Assembly: GCF_001426865.1 (NCBI RefSeq)
Contig: NZ_LMFO01000031.1
Location: 62,001-126,000, forward strand
DNA from: Paenibacillus sp. Root52
GTDB taxonomy: Bacteria > Bacillota > Bacilli > Paenibacillales > Paenibacillaceae
Direction: 5' to 3'
DNA: 64,000 nucleotides
Shown here: positions 1 to 8,434 of the stretch, one piece after another
Layout: each line of letters starts with the position of its first letter
Numbering within the stretch: position 1 is the first letter of the stretch
Program-made: the position numbers and the translations under genes
Notes under the pieces: generated by a model
What the model was told of the DNA's origin: nothing
Database searches by the model: none
What the model saw: only the letters and a program-made list of their open reading frames with translations

Positions 1-229
1 ATTAAATAATCTTATTATTATATACTCACTTTATAAAAGTAAGTTAATGATTTTTAGTCTGTATTGTATGTATACATATAAATTATGCTGGGATGTATCA
101 CCTTTAGCTGAAGCGAAAGATAGAGTTACCTCGGTAGCCTTTACATAGAATAAAGACGGAGAAACCTTTAGATTGAAGTACGATTAGTACAACATTCAAC
201 ATGACATATAAAAATGGAGGAACATACAT
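1..229. other. AT-rich leader region, no gene seen
   Basis: I see no coding region here. The stretch is AT-rich and ends in a clear ribosome-binding site (GGAGG near 216-220) for the DoxX-like gene. A promoter is likely but no unambiguous -35/-10 pair stands out, and I recognise no riboswitch class. Confidence 0.4.
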
Positions 230-598
230 ATGAGAATTTTAGGTTACATTTTACTGGTTGTGCTTGCAGGTGTATTTGTAATGACAGGGTATAACAAGGT
301 TGTGGGTGCGGATATGATGGTACAGACCTTTGATAGCTTCTCTTATCCAAAATGGACCATGTATCTGATCGGTGGCGTTGAGCTTCTGAGCGCGGTTGGT
401 TTATTAATTCCACGTAGCCGGGTTCTGGCTTCAGGTGCACTGACGTTTATCCTAATCGGAGCTGTAGGAAGCCATTTGATCTATGGACAATATGGGGCTA
501 TTCCTTTCCCAGCGGTGCTGCTGGTGGCTAATATTGTTGTTCTGATTGTGAGTTTGCGTCAGATGGAAGATACGGATATTGAAGCGGTACAGGCTTAA
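230..598 (+). CDS. DoxX-like integral membrane protein
   Basis: This is a 122-residue, very hydrophobic protein with four predicted membrane segments at about residues 4-22, 42-60, 65-85 and 92-112. The N-terminal run ending in F-V-M-T-G-Y-N-K and the compact four-helix layout fit the DoxX-like family. Members of that family are small membrane proteins with no settled enzymatic role in Firmicutes. The start is supported by GGAGG ten bases upstream. The gene stands alone and is followed by a strong terminator, so it is monocistronic. The family call rests on topology and a few family residues; the function is unknown. Confidence 0.75.
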   Translation: MRILGYILLVVLAGVFVMTGYNKVVGADMMVQTFDSFSYPKWTMYLIGGVELLSAVGLLIPRSRVLASGALTFILIGAVGSHLIYGQYGAIPFPAVLLVANIVVLIVSLRQMEDTDIEAVQA

Positions 599-638
599 CC
601 TTCGGTCGCTGCGAATGCTAAGTATATGCAATATGCTA

Positions 639-676
639 AGAGGATCACTGTTCTTACAACGGTGATCCTCTTTTTT
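639..676 (+). terminator. intrinsic terminator after DoxX-like gene
   Basis: AGAGGATCAC (639-648) pairs with GTGATCCTCT (662-671) and is followed by a run of T. It ends the 230-598 transcript. Confidence 0.9.
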
Positions 677-718
677 GTGCGTGACAAAGTATATAGTAAG
701 TTCGTAAACCAATATGCA

Positions 719-752
719 CAAAAAAAAGAACCCACAGTAATCAACGGGTTCT
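719..752 (-). terminator. intrinsic terminator of the AbrB-like gene
   Basis: Read on the minus strand, AGAACCC and GGGTTCT form a stem that is followed by eight T. It lies 60 bases beyond the stop codon of the AbrB-like gene. Confidence 0.85.
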
Positions 753-814
753 CTTGCAGCGGGCTTCCGGAATCGGAAGGTCTCCAAACAATATTAATAA
801 TATATGCATTATAT

Positions 815-1333
815 TTATAGTAGTTTTTTGAGCTGAGAGACGCGTCCTTGGCTAATGCCTAACTTCTCGGCAATTTGCTGTTGGGCCAAACCTGGATTCT
901 GTTCAACGATTTCCTTCATTTGTTGCAGCATACGTGCCGTTTTCGGACGAAGATCCGGGTATTCGGTTCCTGTAGCTGCTTGGCCTTCTTCCCATTCCGA
1001 AGATGAGCTAGTAGCAGGTTTGCCAGCAGGACGCTCCACGGGTGCAGGAGCCTGTTTGTTCTGAGGTACGAACCAGTCGGGAGTGTCATCTGGGTGTTTT
1101 AATTGAATTGCACAAGTCCGGCAGATGAATTGCTCTTTGAAATACATTTCCGTATCCACGTCACCGCAAAAAATACACAATGTTGATTTGTACTTTCTCA
1201 AAATCAACTCTTTCCCTTCAATGAAAAACTCGAGAGGATCGCCGATATGGATTTCCATCGTATCCCGCATTTCTTTGGGAAGGACAATTCGTCCAAGGCG
1301 GTCCAGAGATCTCTTCATTCCGGTTCTTTTCAT
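815..1333 (-). CDS. AbrB-family regulator with Cys4 knuckle and C-terminal HTH
   Basis: This 172-residue protein has three visible parts. Residues 6-48 form a SpoVT/AbrB swapped-hairpin DNA-binding domain (S-L-D-R-L-G-R-I-V-L-P-K, then G-D-P-L-E-F-F). Cysteines 53, 56, 71 and 74 form two CxxC pairs that probably bind zinc. After a Pro/Ala/Ser linker, residues 148-170 form a helix-turn-helix (Q-Q-Q-I-A-E-K-L-G-I-S-Q-G-R-V-S-Q-L). Classic AbrB is only about 95 residues, so this is an extended architecture. The start has GGGGGAGA seven bases upstream. A TTGTAT-N17-TACAAT promoter precedes it and a terminator follows, so it is monocistronic. AbrB-family proteins are transition-state repressors; the targets here are unknown. 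Confidence 0.88.
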   Translation of the reverse strand: MKRTGMKRSLDRLGRIVLPKEMRDTMEIHIGDPLEFFIEGKELILRKYKSTLCIFCGDVDTEMYFKEQFICRTCAIQLKHPDDTPDWFVPQNKQAPAPVERPAGKPATSSSSEWEEGQAATGTEYPDLRPKTARMLQQMKEIVEQNPGLAQQQIAEKLGISQGRVSQLKKLL

Positions 1334-1373
1334 CGCATCTCCCCCGCAATATTAGCAATTAAAACCTGTCCTT

Positions 1374-1402
1374 ATTGTAAGGAAGAAAGGGCTTTAATAC
1401 AA
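1374..1402 (-). promoter_or_regulatory. sigma-A-type promoter of the AbrB-like gene
   Basis: On the minus strand TTGTAT (1402-1397) and TACAAT (1379-1374) are separated by 17 bases, about 40 bases upstream of the start codon. Confidence 0.6.
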
Positions 1403-1438
1403 CAATAATATTTCAAAAAATAGGGATAATTCCATCTA

Positions 1439-2119
1439 TTATGGGAAAATAAGACTGGAGAGTATGGGAGCAACGGCTAAAGTGAACAATGCGGCAAGCA
1501 CCATGGAGATACTTGATATGGTTCCCGTCAACGAACTAAGCTCAAATGCCTTCGAGGTTCCCGTTCCATGGGCACCGGTTCCAAGGAGTGTTCCGCGAGC
1601 AATCTCTCCATCAATGCGAAGCATTTTAACGATCGAAGGCCCCATAATCGCGCCAAGTAGCCCTGTGATAATCACGAATACGGCGGTCACTGCCGGAATT
1701 CCACCAATCGTAGCCGAGACATTCATGGCAATCGGTGTGGTGATGGATCTTGGGATAAGGCTGTGCACCAGCCCGGGATCAAGACGCATCCATTTGGCGA
1801 GCAGAGCAGAAGAGAGAACGGCAACGACAGAGCCTGTCATGACACTGAAGACAATTTCGGAAATATGTTTTTTGAGAATATGGAAAAAGGTATAAAGCGG
1901 AACAGCAAAGGCAACCGTTGCAGGTTGTAATAATAGGCTAAGCCACTTACCGCCACTGCTGTAGGCAGCGTAATCTGTGCCGGTTGCAAGCAGTATACCA
2001 ACGACGAGAAGCGGTGTAATCAGTAGCGGAGACAGATAGACCTTGGGCAGGCTGCGATACATACGTTTGGCAATCCAGTAAATTCCGACGGTTAACAGCA
2101 AGCAGAGAAATCCAATCAT
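1439..2119 (-). CDS. cidB: LrgB/CidB-family membrane protein
   Basis: This 226-residue protein is almost wholly hydrophobic, with about six to eight membrane helices. The conserved LrgB core is seen as S-I-T-T-P-I-A-M and G-T-G-A-H-G-T-G-T-S-K-A. Its length matches the family (about 230). LrgB/CidB proteins work with the holin-like LrgA/CidA partner in controlling murein hydrolase activity, export of metabolites such as pyruvate, and programmed lysis. The start overlaps the stop of the upstream cidA-like gene by 4 bp (ATGA), which implies translational coupling. A LysR regulator is divergently encoded, as in the cidR-cidAB arrangement. The choice between Cid and Lrg is by context only. Confidence 0.88.
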   Translation of the reverse strand: MIGFLCLLLTVGIYWIAKRMYRSLPKVYLSPLLITPLLVVGILLATGTDYAAYSSGGKWLSLLLQPATVAFAVPLYTFFHILKKHISEIVFSVMTGSVVAVLSSALLAKWMRLDPGLVHSLIPRSITTPIAMNVSATIGGIPAVTAVFVIITGLLGAIMGPSIVKMLRIDGEIARGTLLGTGAHGTGTSKAFELSSLTGTISSISMVLAALFTLAVAPILSSLIFP

Positions 2120-2487
2120 CCGGTGTGACGCTCCTTTCGTTTGGCAATTTGAGTGGCAACGAGGCCTGTGCAGACCATAACCAGAAATGTACTAAGCAGT
2201 ACGATAAATAAAATTTGCAATCCATCATGCTCTAACATAGGCATGTAATTCATAATTCCGACGGCGGAAGGTATGAAGAACAATAGTAGCTCACCCAGCA
2301 ACCAGGCGGCTCCGACCTCAATCCAGCGCAGTTTCACAACTCCGGTCTGAAGCAGTAGGAAGAGGACAACCATACCAAGGATTGAGCCGGGTACAGGCAG
2401 ATGGAGAGCACCAGCAAGCTGGTTCATGAGCAGTGAGAAGGCCATCAAAATTGCAACTTGGAGAATGCCGAGACCCCATTTCTTCAC
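2116..2487 (-). CDS. cidA: CidA/LrgA-family holin-like protein
   Basis: This 123-residue protein has four membrane helices. It carries the CidA/LrgA signature around L-H-L-P-V-P-G-S-I-L-G-M and the downstream G-A-A-W-L-L-G-E-L-L-L-F-F-I-P segment. The family resembles phage holins and functions with CidB/LrgB. It is the first gene of a two-gene operon with the LrgB-like gene. A good ribosome-binding site (AAGGAGG) precedes the start. The promoter must lie in the roughly 160-bp divergent region shared with the LysR gene, where I see dyad sequences. Confidence 0.9.
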   Translation of the reverse strand: MKKWGLGILQVAILMAFSLLMNQLAGALHLPVPGSILGMVVLFLLLQTGVVKLRWIEVGAAWLLGELLLFFIPSAVGIMNYMPMLEHDGLQILFIVLLSTFLVMVCTGLVATQIAKRKERHTG

Positions 2488-2566
2488 ATGAATCCCTCCT
2501 TATATGATCAACGTGGGTGCATTCGTTTTTTATGAAAATAAATGAAACATGACTTGATATCACAAA

Positions 2567-2610
2567 TTTTACATTGCATTCTTTCATGAGTAAAATGCAT
2601 ATTAAGAATG
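2567..2610. promoter_or_regulatory. candidate LysR operator between cidAB and its regulator
   Basis: Nested dyads occupy the divergent intergenic region: TTTTAC/GTAAAA (2567-2595), TGCATT-N13-AATGCA (2575-2599) and CATTCTT-N20-AAGAATG (2577-2610). LysR-type regulators usually bind such sites between themselves and a divergent target. Binding is inferred. Confidence 0.45.
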
Positions 2611-2650
2611 TTTTCTATTCCATTTATCTATGAGAGGCTGGAATCAGACA

Positions 2651-3535
2651 ATGGATATCCGCCATTTGCAATATTTTCTCGAGGTTGCTCGGCAACAGAG
2701 CTTCACCAAAGCCGCTGAAGTCTTGTTCATTACACAACCGACGATTAGTAAGACGGTCAAAAGCTTAGAAGATGAATTAGGTGTAACCCTGCTGGATCGT
2801 TATGGCAAAAAGGTTCAACTGACAGATGCAGGACATGTTTTTTTTCGTCAGGCTGTGGAGATTGAAAAGTCGTTCCGCAGTTTATCGTCCGAATTGGACG
2901 ATCTGATGAACCTGAAGAAAGGACATTTGCGGATTGGACTACCGCCGATGGTTGGATCCAGCTTTTTCCCGATGATTATTGGTGAATTCCACAAAGCATA
3001 TCCGCAAGTGAGTATTCAATTGTTCGAAGATGGGGCGAAAAAGGTTGAGGCTGAGGTCATTAGTGGTGCGCTTGATATCGGAGTGGCTGTTTTGCCTACG
3101 ATGGATGAGGTTTTGGATCATTTTGTGTTTGTAAAAGAGAAGCTGAATCTGTTGGTGCATCCTACACACCCACTTGCGGGCAAACCATCGGTTGCACTTC
3201 GTGAACTGGAGCAGGACGCATTTGTGTTGTTCCGAGAGGATTTTGCGTTACATGATCGCATTATTGCGGCATGTCAGGATGCGGGGTTTCAGCCACGGGT
3301 TGTCTATGAAAGCTCCCAGTGGGATCTACTCAGTGCGATGGTGGCGGCCAACCTGGGCGTAGCATTGCTGCCTGAGACCATTTGCCGAGAGGTCGATCAT
3401 ATGCGTGTTCGAATCATCCCCGTGACGGAGCCTGTGATCCCATGGCAGCTTGGCATGATCTGGCGGAAGGATCGCTATCTTTCTTTTGCCACGAGGGAGT
3501 GGATCGGGTTCACGAAGTCCATGCTGAATAAGTAG
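2651..3535 (+). CDS. LysR-family regulator, CidR-like
   Basis: This 294-residue protein has a classic LysR layout. The N-terminal winged HTH covers residues 1-60 (M-D-I-R-H-L-Q-Y-F-L, then S-F-T-K-A-A-E-V-L-F-I-T-Q-P-T-I-S-K-T-V-K). A co-inducer domain follows from about residue 90. I chose the second ATG because MDIRHLQ is the family's usual start and GAGAGG lies upstream of it. The ATG at 2630 overlaps that ribosome-binding site. It is divergent from the cidAB-like operon, so it probably activates those genes as CidR does. The effector is unknown; acetate or pyruvate would be the analogy. Confidence 0.88.
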   Translation: MDIRHLQYFLEVARQQSFTKAAEVLFITQPTISKTVKSLEDELGVTLLDRYGKKVQLTDAGHVFFRQAVEIEKSFRSLSSELDDLMNLKKGHLRIGLPPMVGSSFFPMIIGEFHKAYPQVSIQLFEDGAKKVEAEVISGALDIGVAVLPTMDEVLDHFVFVKEKLNLLVHPTHPLAGKPSVALRELEQDAFVLFREDFALHDRIIAACQDAGFQPRVVYESSQWDLLSAMVAANLGVALLPETICREVDHMRVRIIPVTEPVIPWQLGMIWRKDRYLSFATREWIGFTKSMLNK

Positions 3536-3736
3536 GGCACTCGTACAAATGAAAATAGAAATTAGGGCTTTTCGTTGTTACAATGAGAGCAGAATAGAAT
3601 CCAATTCATAATACCCTCAGCAGCGTCAATACAGGCTAGATATAGATAACAATGGTTCAATTTGTCTATAGCTAGTTACATCACACTCATGTTGATACGT
3701 TATGAAATGGATTCAACTAATTTTGGAGGTGGCGAC

Positions 3737-4594
3737 ATGAAACTGCGGGTATCCGCTGTACAGTATCAGTTACAGACCATTAGCTCGTTTGAGCAGTTCG
3801 CTGCACAGGCAGAGCATTACATACGGACAGCTGACGAATTCGGAACCGAATTTGTGCTGTTCCCCGAATTTTTCACCACCCAATTAATGTCCATTGGGGA
3901 CGAACAAGGAAATGCATTAACGATTGAGGATCTACCAAGCTTTACAGAGCAATATGAGCAACTGTTCACGTCGCTTGCTGCCAAATATGGCATGCATCTG
4001 ATCGGCGGGACACATGTCATTCGTCGTGAAGGCAAGCTGTATAACACGGCTCACATGTTCTATCCAGATGGGCGTATCGCCCGCCAGGCGAAGATTCATA
4101 TTACGCCAACAGAAGTGGAAGAGTGGAATATGGCTGCTGGGGATGGACTTGAAGTGTTCGACACGGATAAAGGCCGCATTGCGATGCTAACCTGTTACGA
4201 TATCGAATTCCCAGAGATCGTACGTATGGCTAAGGCGAAGGGTACCGATGTGATTTTCTGTCCTTCCTGCACGGACGACCGTCATGGATTCTACCGTGTG
4301 CGTTATACAAGTCATGCTCGTGCGGTAGAGAACCAAGTCTATGTGGTGCTGACTGGAACGGTGGGTAATCTGCCTACGGTAGACTTCATGCGTGCCAACT
4401 ATGGACAAGCTGCAATCATTACACCGAACGATGTACCTTTCCCACCACGCGGCATTCTGGCTGAAGGTGAGATCAATAACGATATGATCGTAACCGCTGA
4501 TCTGGATCTTGACTTGCTGTATGAGGTGCGTGAGCGCGGCTCGGTAACCACGTGGCGTGACCGCCGTACAGATCTATATACCGATTGGGAATAG
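3737..4594 (+). CDS. carbon-nitrogen hydrolase (nitrilase superfamily)
   Basis: This 285-residue enzyme shows the complete Glu-Lys-Cys catalytic triad of the nitrilase superfamily: E44 in L-F-P-E-F-F, K119 in R-Q-A-K-I-H, and C153 in L-T-C-Y-D-I-E-F-P-E. The family hydrolyses non-peptide C-N bonds in amides or nitriles. The start at 3737 is set by TTTTGGAGGTGG directly upstream; an in-frame ATG at 3662 has no such site. Two GNAT genes follow at short spacing, suggesting one operon ended by the terminator at 6061. In B. subtilis YhcX a GNAT domain and a C-N hydrolase domain are fused; here they are separate. The substrate cannot be read from the sequence. Confidence 0.88.
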   Translation: MKLRVSAVQYQLQTISSFEQFAAQAEHYIRTADEFGTEFVLFPEFFTTQLMSIGDEQGNALTIEDLPSFTEQYEQLFTSLAAKYGMHLIGGTHVIRREGKLYNTAHMFYPDGRIARQAKIHITPTEVEEWNMAAGDGLEVFDTDKGRIAMLTCYDIEFPEIVRMAKAKGTDVIFCPSCTDDRHGFYRVRYTSHARAVENQVYVVLTGTVGNLPTVDFMRANYGQAAIITPNDVPFPPRGILAEGEINNDMIVTADLDLDLLYEVRERGSVTTWRDRRTDLYTDWE

Positions 4595-4626
4595 ATTGAA
4601 CTGCCTGAGAGGAGGAGTCGGTCAGC

Positions 4627-5310
4627 ATGTATAACAAAGAAATACGAATCACCGGCCCGGATCGCCAGCGGAAGCCAGTGAGAGCGGTCATTCGTACTTA
4701 TGCGGAAGCGGACTTTGATGAATTGATCCGTATTCAGGCAGAGAGCTTTCCCCCACCCTACCCGGAGGAGCTGCTCTGGAACCACGAACAACTGGCAAGT
4801 CATGTTGCGCATTATGCGGACGGAGCCATCTGTATTGAAGTGGATGGGGAACTTGCAGGGTCCATGACGTCACTTCGAATGCAATGGAACCCGGCTCAAC
4901 CGGACAATCATTCGTGGACTGAAGTAACAGATGATGGTTATATCCGTAATCATCAGCCCGATGGTAATACGTTGTACATCGTGGACCTTTGCGTTCGTCC
5001 CAAGTATCGCAAATGGGGGCTTGCCCAGTTAATGATGCAGGCGATGTATCAGTTGGTTATTCATCAAGGGATGGATCGACTGCTCGGTGCTGGCAGAATG
5101 CCGGGATACCATCTCGTGGCAGAGCAGGTGTCTGCTGAGCAATATTTGGAGCAAGTCGTTGCAGGAGAGCTGCATGATCCGGTGATATCATTCCTGCTCC
5201 GTTGTGGGCGTATGCCGGTAGGTGTCACTGCTCATTATCTGGATGATGAAGAGTCTTGTGATTACGCCGCATTAATGGAGTGGAGAAACCCATTTATAGA
5301 GGTAGATTAA
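4627..5310 (+). CDS. GNAT-family N-acetyltransferase
   Basis: This 227-residue protein has a GNAT fold. The N-terminal strand reads V-I-R-T-Y-A-E-A-D-F-D-E-L-I-R-I. The acetyl-CoA-binding motif A reads L-C-V-R-P-K-Y-R-K-W-G-L-A-Q-L-M, with Trp where the signature has Gly or another small residue. The start is supported by GGAGGAG about ten bases upstream. It lies 32 bp after the C-N hydrolase gene, and these two domains are fused in YhcX-type proteins, so they probably act on the same substrate. The acceptor is unknown. Confidence 0.82.
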   Translation: MYNKEIRITGPDRQRKPVRAVIRTYAEADFDELIRIQAESFPPPYPEELLWNHEQLASHVAHYADGAICIEVDGELAGSMTSLRMQWNPAQPDNHSWTEVTDDGYIRNHQPDGNTLYIVDLCVRPKYRKWGLAQLMMQAMYQLVIHQGMDRLLGAGRMPGYHLVAEQVSAEQYLEQVVAGELHDPVISFLLRCGRMPVGVTAHYLDDEESCDYAALMEWRNPFIEVD

Positions 5311-5373
5311 AAAGTCCGCTTTTGATTACGAAGGATGCCTGAGGGCATCTATATTAAGGAGGAATATTATTTT

Positions 5374-6045
5374 ATGGAATTTACGCGTATAACATCGATC
5401 AAAGACCCCTTGTTCGCCCAGATGCACAAGCTGATGCAAGAGATTTTCCCGGCGGAGGAAGTATTGGATTTCCCGCTCTGGGAAGAGCCACTGGAAGATC
5501 CGGGGATTCGGGTGTTCGTTGCTGTTCATGAAGGTAGTGTAGTTGGCGCTACAGAATACCGCTACTACGAGGATTGGAACGTTGCCATGACTGATTTTAC
5601 GATTATCGGCCGTGAAGGGTTGGGCATCGGTAGTTTCCTTGCTCGCCATCGCGAGCGTGATCTGAAGAGTCTGGCAGCGGCGAATGGCAAGGAGCTATTC
5701 GGTATGTTTGCTGAGATTTACAATCCTTATCTAGATCAGGATCATGAGTTTGGTGGCATTAAACCGATGAATCCGTATGTTCGCCGTGAAGTGTTGTCAC
5801 ACCTCGGTTACCAACGCTTGGACTTCCCTTACGTTCATCCATCTTGGCAAGGAGATGGCGAAGCTGTAGGCGGACTCGATCTGTGTTTCATGCCAAGTGA
5901 CGAGAACCAGGGTGAACTGCCAGCGAGCTTAGTGGCTGATTTCTTGAATCGTTACTATGCGGTATTGCCGAATAAGCCGAAGGAATGGCTGGAAATGGTG
6001 GACAAACTGTCTGCACGTACAACCGTTCCATTGTTGCCTTTGTAA
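5374..6045 (+). CDS. GNAT-like acetyltransferase
   Basis: This 223-residue protein has GNAT-like features: F-V-A-V-H-E-G-S-V-V-G-A-T-E-Y-R-Y and a following strand-turn-helix G-L-G-I-G-S-F-L-A-R-H. It is more divergent than its neighbour. The start at 5374 is chosen because AAGGAGG lies 11 bases upstream; the earlier ATG at 5335 has none. It is the last gene of a likely three-gene operon with the C-N hydrolase and the first GNAT gene, and a strong terminator follows directly. Confidence 0.72.
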   Translation: MEFTRITSIKDPLFAQMHKLMQEIFPAEEVLDFPLWEEPLEDPGIRVFVAVHEGSVVGATEYRYYEDWNVAMTDFTIIGREGLGIGSFLARHRERDLKSLAAANGKELFGMFAEIYNPYLDQDHEFGGIKPMNPYVRREVLSHLGYQRLDFPYVHPSWQGDGEAVGGLDLCFMPSDENQGELPASLVADFLNRYYAVLPNKPKEWLEMVDKLSARTTVPLLPL

Positions 6046-6060
6046 TTGCATTGAGTTGAA

Positions 6061-6110
6061 TAACCTGAGCCCTGACTCTTTAGGGTTCGGGTTATTTTTT
6101 GTTTTTTTTT
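6061..6110 (+). terminator. intrinsic terminator of hydrolase-GNAT operon
   Basis: AACCTGAGCCCT pairs with AGGGTTCGGGTT and is followed by TTATTTTTTG and a further nine T. Confidence 0.9.
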
Positions 6111-6210
6111 ACATTTTCAAATGAATATCATTTATTCTCCACTGGAACCCTCGATAAAGTCAGAATAATGGATGAATGAATACCAAGAAGCTCTGGCTTT
6201 GCTCTATAAA

Positions 6211-6251
6211 ATAAAAAAGCAACCCATCCCCCATGAACGGAGGGAGGGTCA
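6211..6251 (-). terminator. probable terminator of the LtaS-like gene
   Basis: On the minus strand ACCCTCCCTCC pairs imperfectly with GGGGGATGGGT and is followed by TGC and six T. It lies about 35 bases past the stop codon. Confidence 0.6.
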
Positions 6252-6284
6252 CTTATACATAAGCTCTGTATCAAAACTGTTTAG

Positions 6285-8312
6285 CTATTGCGCTGCATGA
6301 TGCTCGGGTAACTGAATCAGATAACTATTGGATAAGTGCATAAGCTGTAGTGCGCGGTCATATTGATCCTTGGTTACATATCCGGCAGAAGATGCAGAGG
6401 ATAACTCACTAGAGCTGGATGAGCCACTTAGCGTGGTTGAAGCTTCATCCGTTTGACGATGGAACTCTTCTTCGCCTAGAATATTCCATTTATGTGCATC
6501 ATGTCTACCCACATTTGCAAGGGAATAGTGCATCCCATCCCCATACCCCGTCGCAGGAACGAATAAGGAAGTATCATTCAGGACAGAACCCGAAGGCAGG
6601 TAATATCGCTCTGGCAGCAGATTTCCTCCTTCTCGAAGCAGATCTTGTCCAAAATGAAGCTGATCTTGCAGAGATACTCCAGTAAGTCCCGCAATCGTTG
6701 GCAAAATATCCACATGTCCCCCAAGCTGTTCCAACTGCATAGCGGGGGTGATGCCAGGTGCGTTAACGATGAGCGGAATATTAATCATGTCCACAGAAGT
6801 ATAACCTCGTCCGTAGATTTCTTCCATTAACACTTCGTCCTCTGGATCTAAGGAATAGATGGGAAGTCCCAGGTGGTCTCCATATACCACGAGCAGACTA
6901 TTATCCCACAGTCCACGTTCCTTGAGCCCGTTAATAAATTCCCCAACCGCTTGGTCCGCATAATGCTGGGAGATCAGATAATCGCCAGGCAGCGTATCTT
7001 GATATCGAGCAGGCAATTCTAAACTAATCTTGCTGTCTGGCAGATGATACGGATGGTGCGCCGACATTGAAATAATATGAGCGTAATAGGGTGAGCCAGC
7101 GGACTGCATAGCCTCCAGTTGGTCCAGCGTCTTGTCATATAACACATCATCTGACGCAGAGAAGGCGATCGTGTCATTCGTACCGAAGTAATGGATATCA
7201 TAATAGTTGTCGAAGCCTAGAGCCTGATAGAGCTGATCTCGATTCCAGAAACGGACGTCGTTGGTGTGAAAAGTAGCCGTTTGATACCCATTGGCAGACA
7301 TGAGTTTGGGTAGGCTAGGGAGTGCTTTGTCTGCATACACGGTAGCTGCTGCACCATTGGGCGGGATATAGAACGACGTGTTCACCACGAATTCTGCATC
7401 CGACGTGTTTCCTTGTCCAACCTGTTGATAGAAATTCGGAAAATACATGCTATCCCTTACCAGCTGGTTAAGATGAGGCGTGATTTCTTGTCCATCCACT
7501 TGAAGTCCAATCAGGAAATTCTGGAACGATTCCAGCTGCAGCATGATCACATTACGACCTTTGGCTGCTCCTGATAGATTGATCGCCGGCAAATCGGTTG
7601 TCTGCTTCAGTTCCTCAATTCGATCTTGAGTAATCTGGTTGATGGGCACAGGCTGATCTGGACGATCTGCGAGAATGGTAAAGGCTTCGTAGCCGAGAAT
7701 GCCCATCTGTTCTGCTTGGGTAATCTCACTCATACTCGCTCGGTTAGGATAGATGTTAAGCATGCCTATGACGAGTGACATGACTAGAACAACGGACGCG
7801 ATCCGCCTTCTCGTCTTTCGTTCCACCAGCTTCTCAGCGGGGTGATTCGGTTTACCGAATTTCATACGACGACGGATTAACAAGCCACCAATAATAACGA
7901 TATCTGTGAAAATAAAGAGATAATATGGATCAAGCAGAGAGAACATGCTGCTCTTAACAGACGTCACTTGGTTCACCTGTGCCAGGGCATGATAGTTGAC
8001 GATGACGCCGTAATATTTGTAATACATAATAGCGGCGAAGAAGATGCCTGACAGCAGTAGATTAAGCCCGAGGTATAACCACATTCGCCGTTTGGCTGCA
8101 AACCATTCAATCAGACAGAAGCAAGCCCAGATCATGGGTAGTTCCGTGAGCAAGGGTTTCCACAGCGGGATATCATCGAAGATGACGATCCAGGCGAGCG
8201 AGCTTTTGAGGATCATAATCAGGGTAAACCATATAAACGGTCCTTTTAGAAACCGGGTGAGTGAACTGCGTGACAAACGTACCGCCTTCCCTTCCGAAGT
8301 TTCGTTTAACAA
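6285..8312 (-). CDS. lipoteichoic acid synthase-like sulfatase (LtaS family)
   Basis: This 675-residue membrane enzyme has about five N-terminal helices (residues 24-200) and an extracellular sulfatase-fold domain. LtaS hallmarks are E261, the catalytic T303 in G-Q-G-N-T-S-D-A-E-F, F-W-N-R-D at 355-359, M-S-A-H-H at 416-420 and D479-H480 in Y-G-D-H. LtaS transfers glycerol phosphate from phosphatidylglycerol onto the growing lipoteichoic acid chain outside the membrane, so all metal-site elements are present. The start is TTG (8312), with a weak AGATAGGA upstream and no in-frame ATG nearby. The C-terminal tail has a Ser-rich low-complexity stretch (about 630-645). It is monocistronic. It could be a primase-like or YvgJ-type paralogue rather than the main synthase. 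Confidence 0.9.
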   Translation of the reverse strand: MLNETSEGKAVRLSRSSLTRFLKGPFIWFTLIMILKSSLAWIVIFDDIPLWKPLLTELPMIWACFCLIEWFAAKRRMWLYLGLNLLLSGIFFAAIMYYKYYGVIVNYHALAQVNQVTSVKSSMFSLLDPYYLFIFTDIVIIGGLLIRRRMKFGKPNHPAEKLVERKTRRRIASVVLVMSLVIGMLNIYPNRASMSEITQAEQMGILGYEAFTILADRPDQPVPINQITQDRIEELKQTTDLPAINLSGAAKGRNVIMLQLESFQNFLIGLQVDGQEITPHLNQLVRDSMYFPNFYQQVGQGNTSDAEFVVNTSFYIPPNGAAATVYADKALPSLPKLMSANGYQTATFHTNDVRFWNRDQLYQALGFDNYYDIHYFGTNDTIAFSASDDVLYDKTLDQLEAMQSAGSPYYAHIISMSAHHPYHLPDSKISLELPARYQDTLPGDYLISQHYADQAVGEFINGLKERGLWDNSLLVVYGDHLGLPIYSLDPEDEVLMEEIYGRGYTSVDMINIPLIVNAPGITPAMQLEQLGGHVDILPTIAGLTGVSLQDQLHFGQDLLREGGNLLPERYYLPSGSVLNDTSLFVPATGYGDGMHYSLANVGRHDAHKWNILGEEEFHRQTDEASTTLSGSSSSSELSSASSAGYVTKDQYDRALQLMHLSNSYLIQLPEHHAAQ

Positions 8313-8375
8313 GTATTATCCTATCTAGAGGGTTGCTATGTCAAAAAAAGGATTATAGCCTACATAACCCAAACA

Positions 8376-8400
8376 GACCCCATCCAAATAGGATGAGGTC
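8376..8400 (-). terminator. hairpin downstream of hmoB-like gene
   Basis: GACCCCATCC and GGATGAGGTC form a ten-pair stem with a five-base loop between the hmoB-like stop and the LtaS start. The T-run on the minus strand is poor (TGTTTG), so termination may be partial. Confidence 0.5.
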
Positions 8401-8434
8401 ATCAGGACAACACGTGATGTATATCATGTTCTAG

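Noticed and set aside
1..229. Riboswitch upstream of the DoxX-like gene
   Set aside because: Paired segments are weak and I recognise no aptamer consensus.
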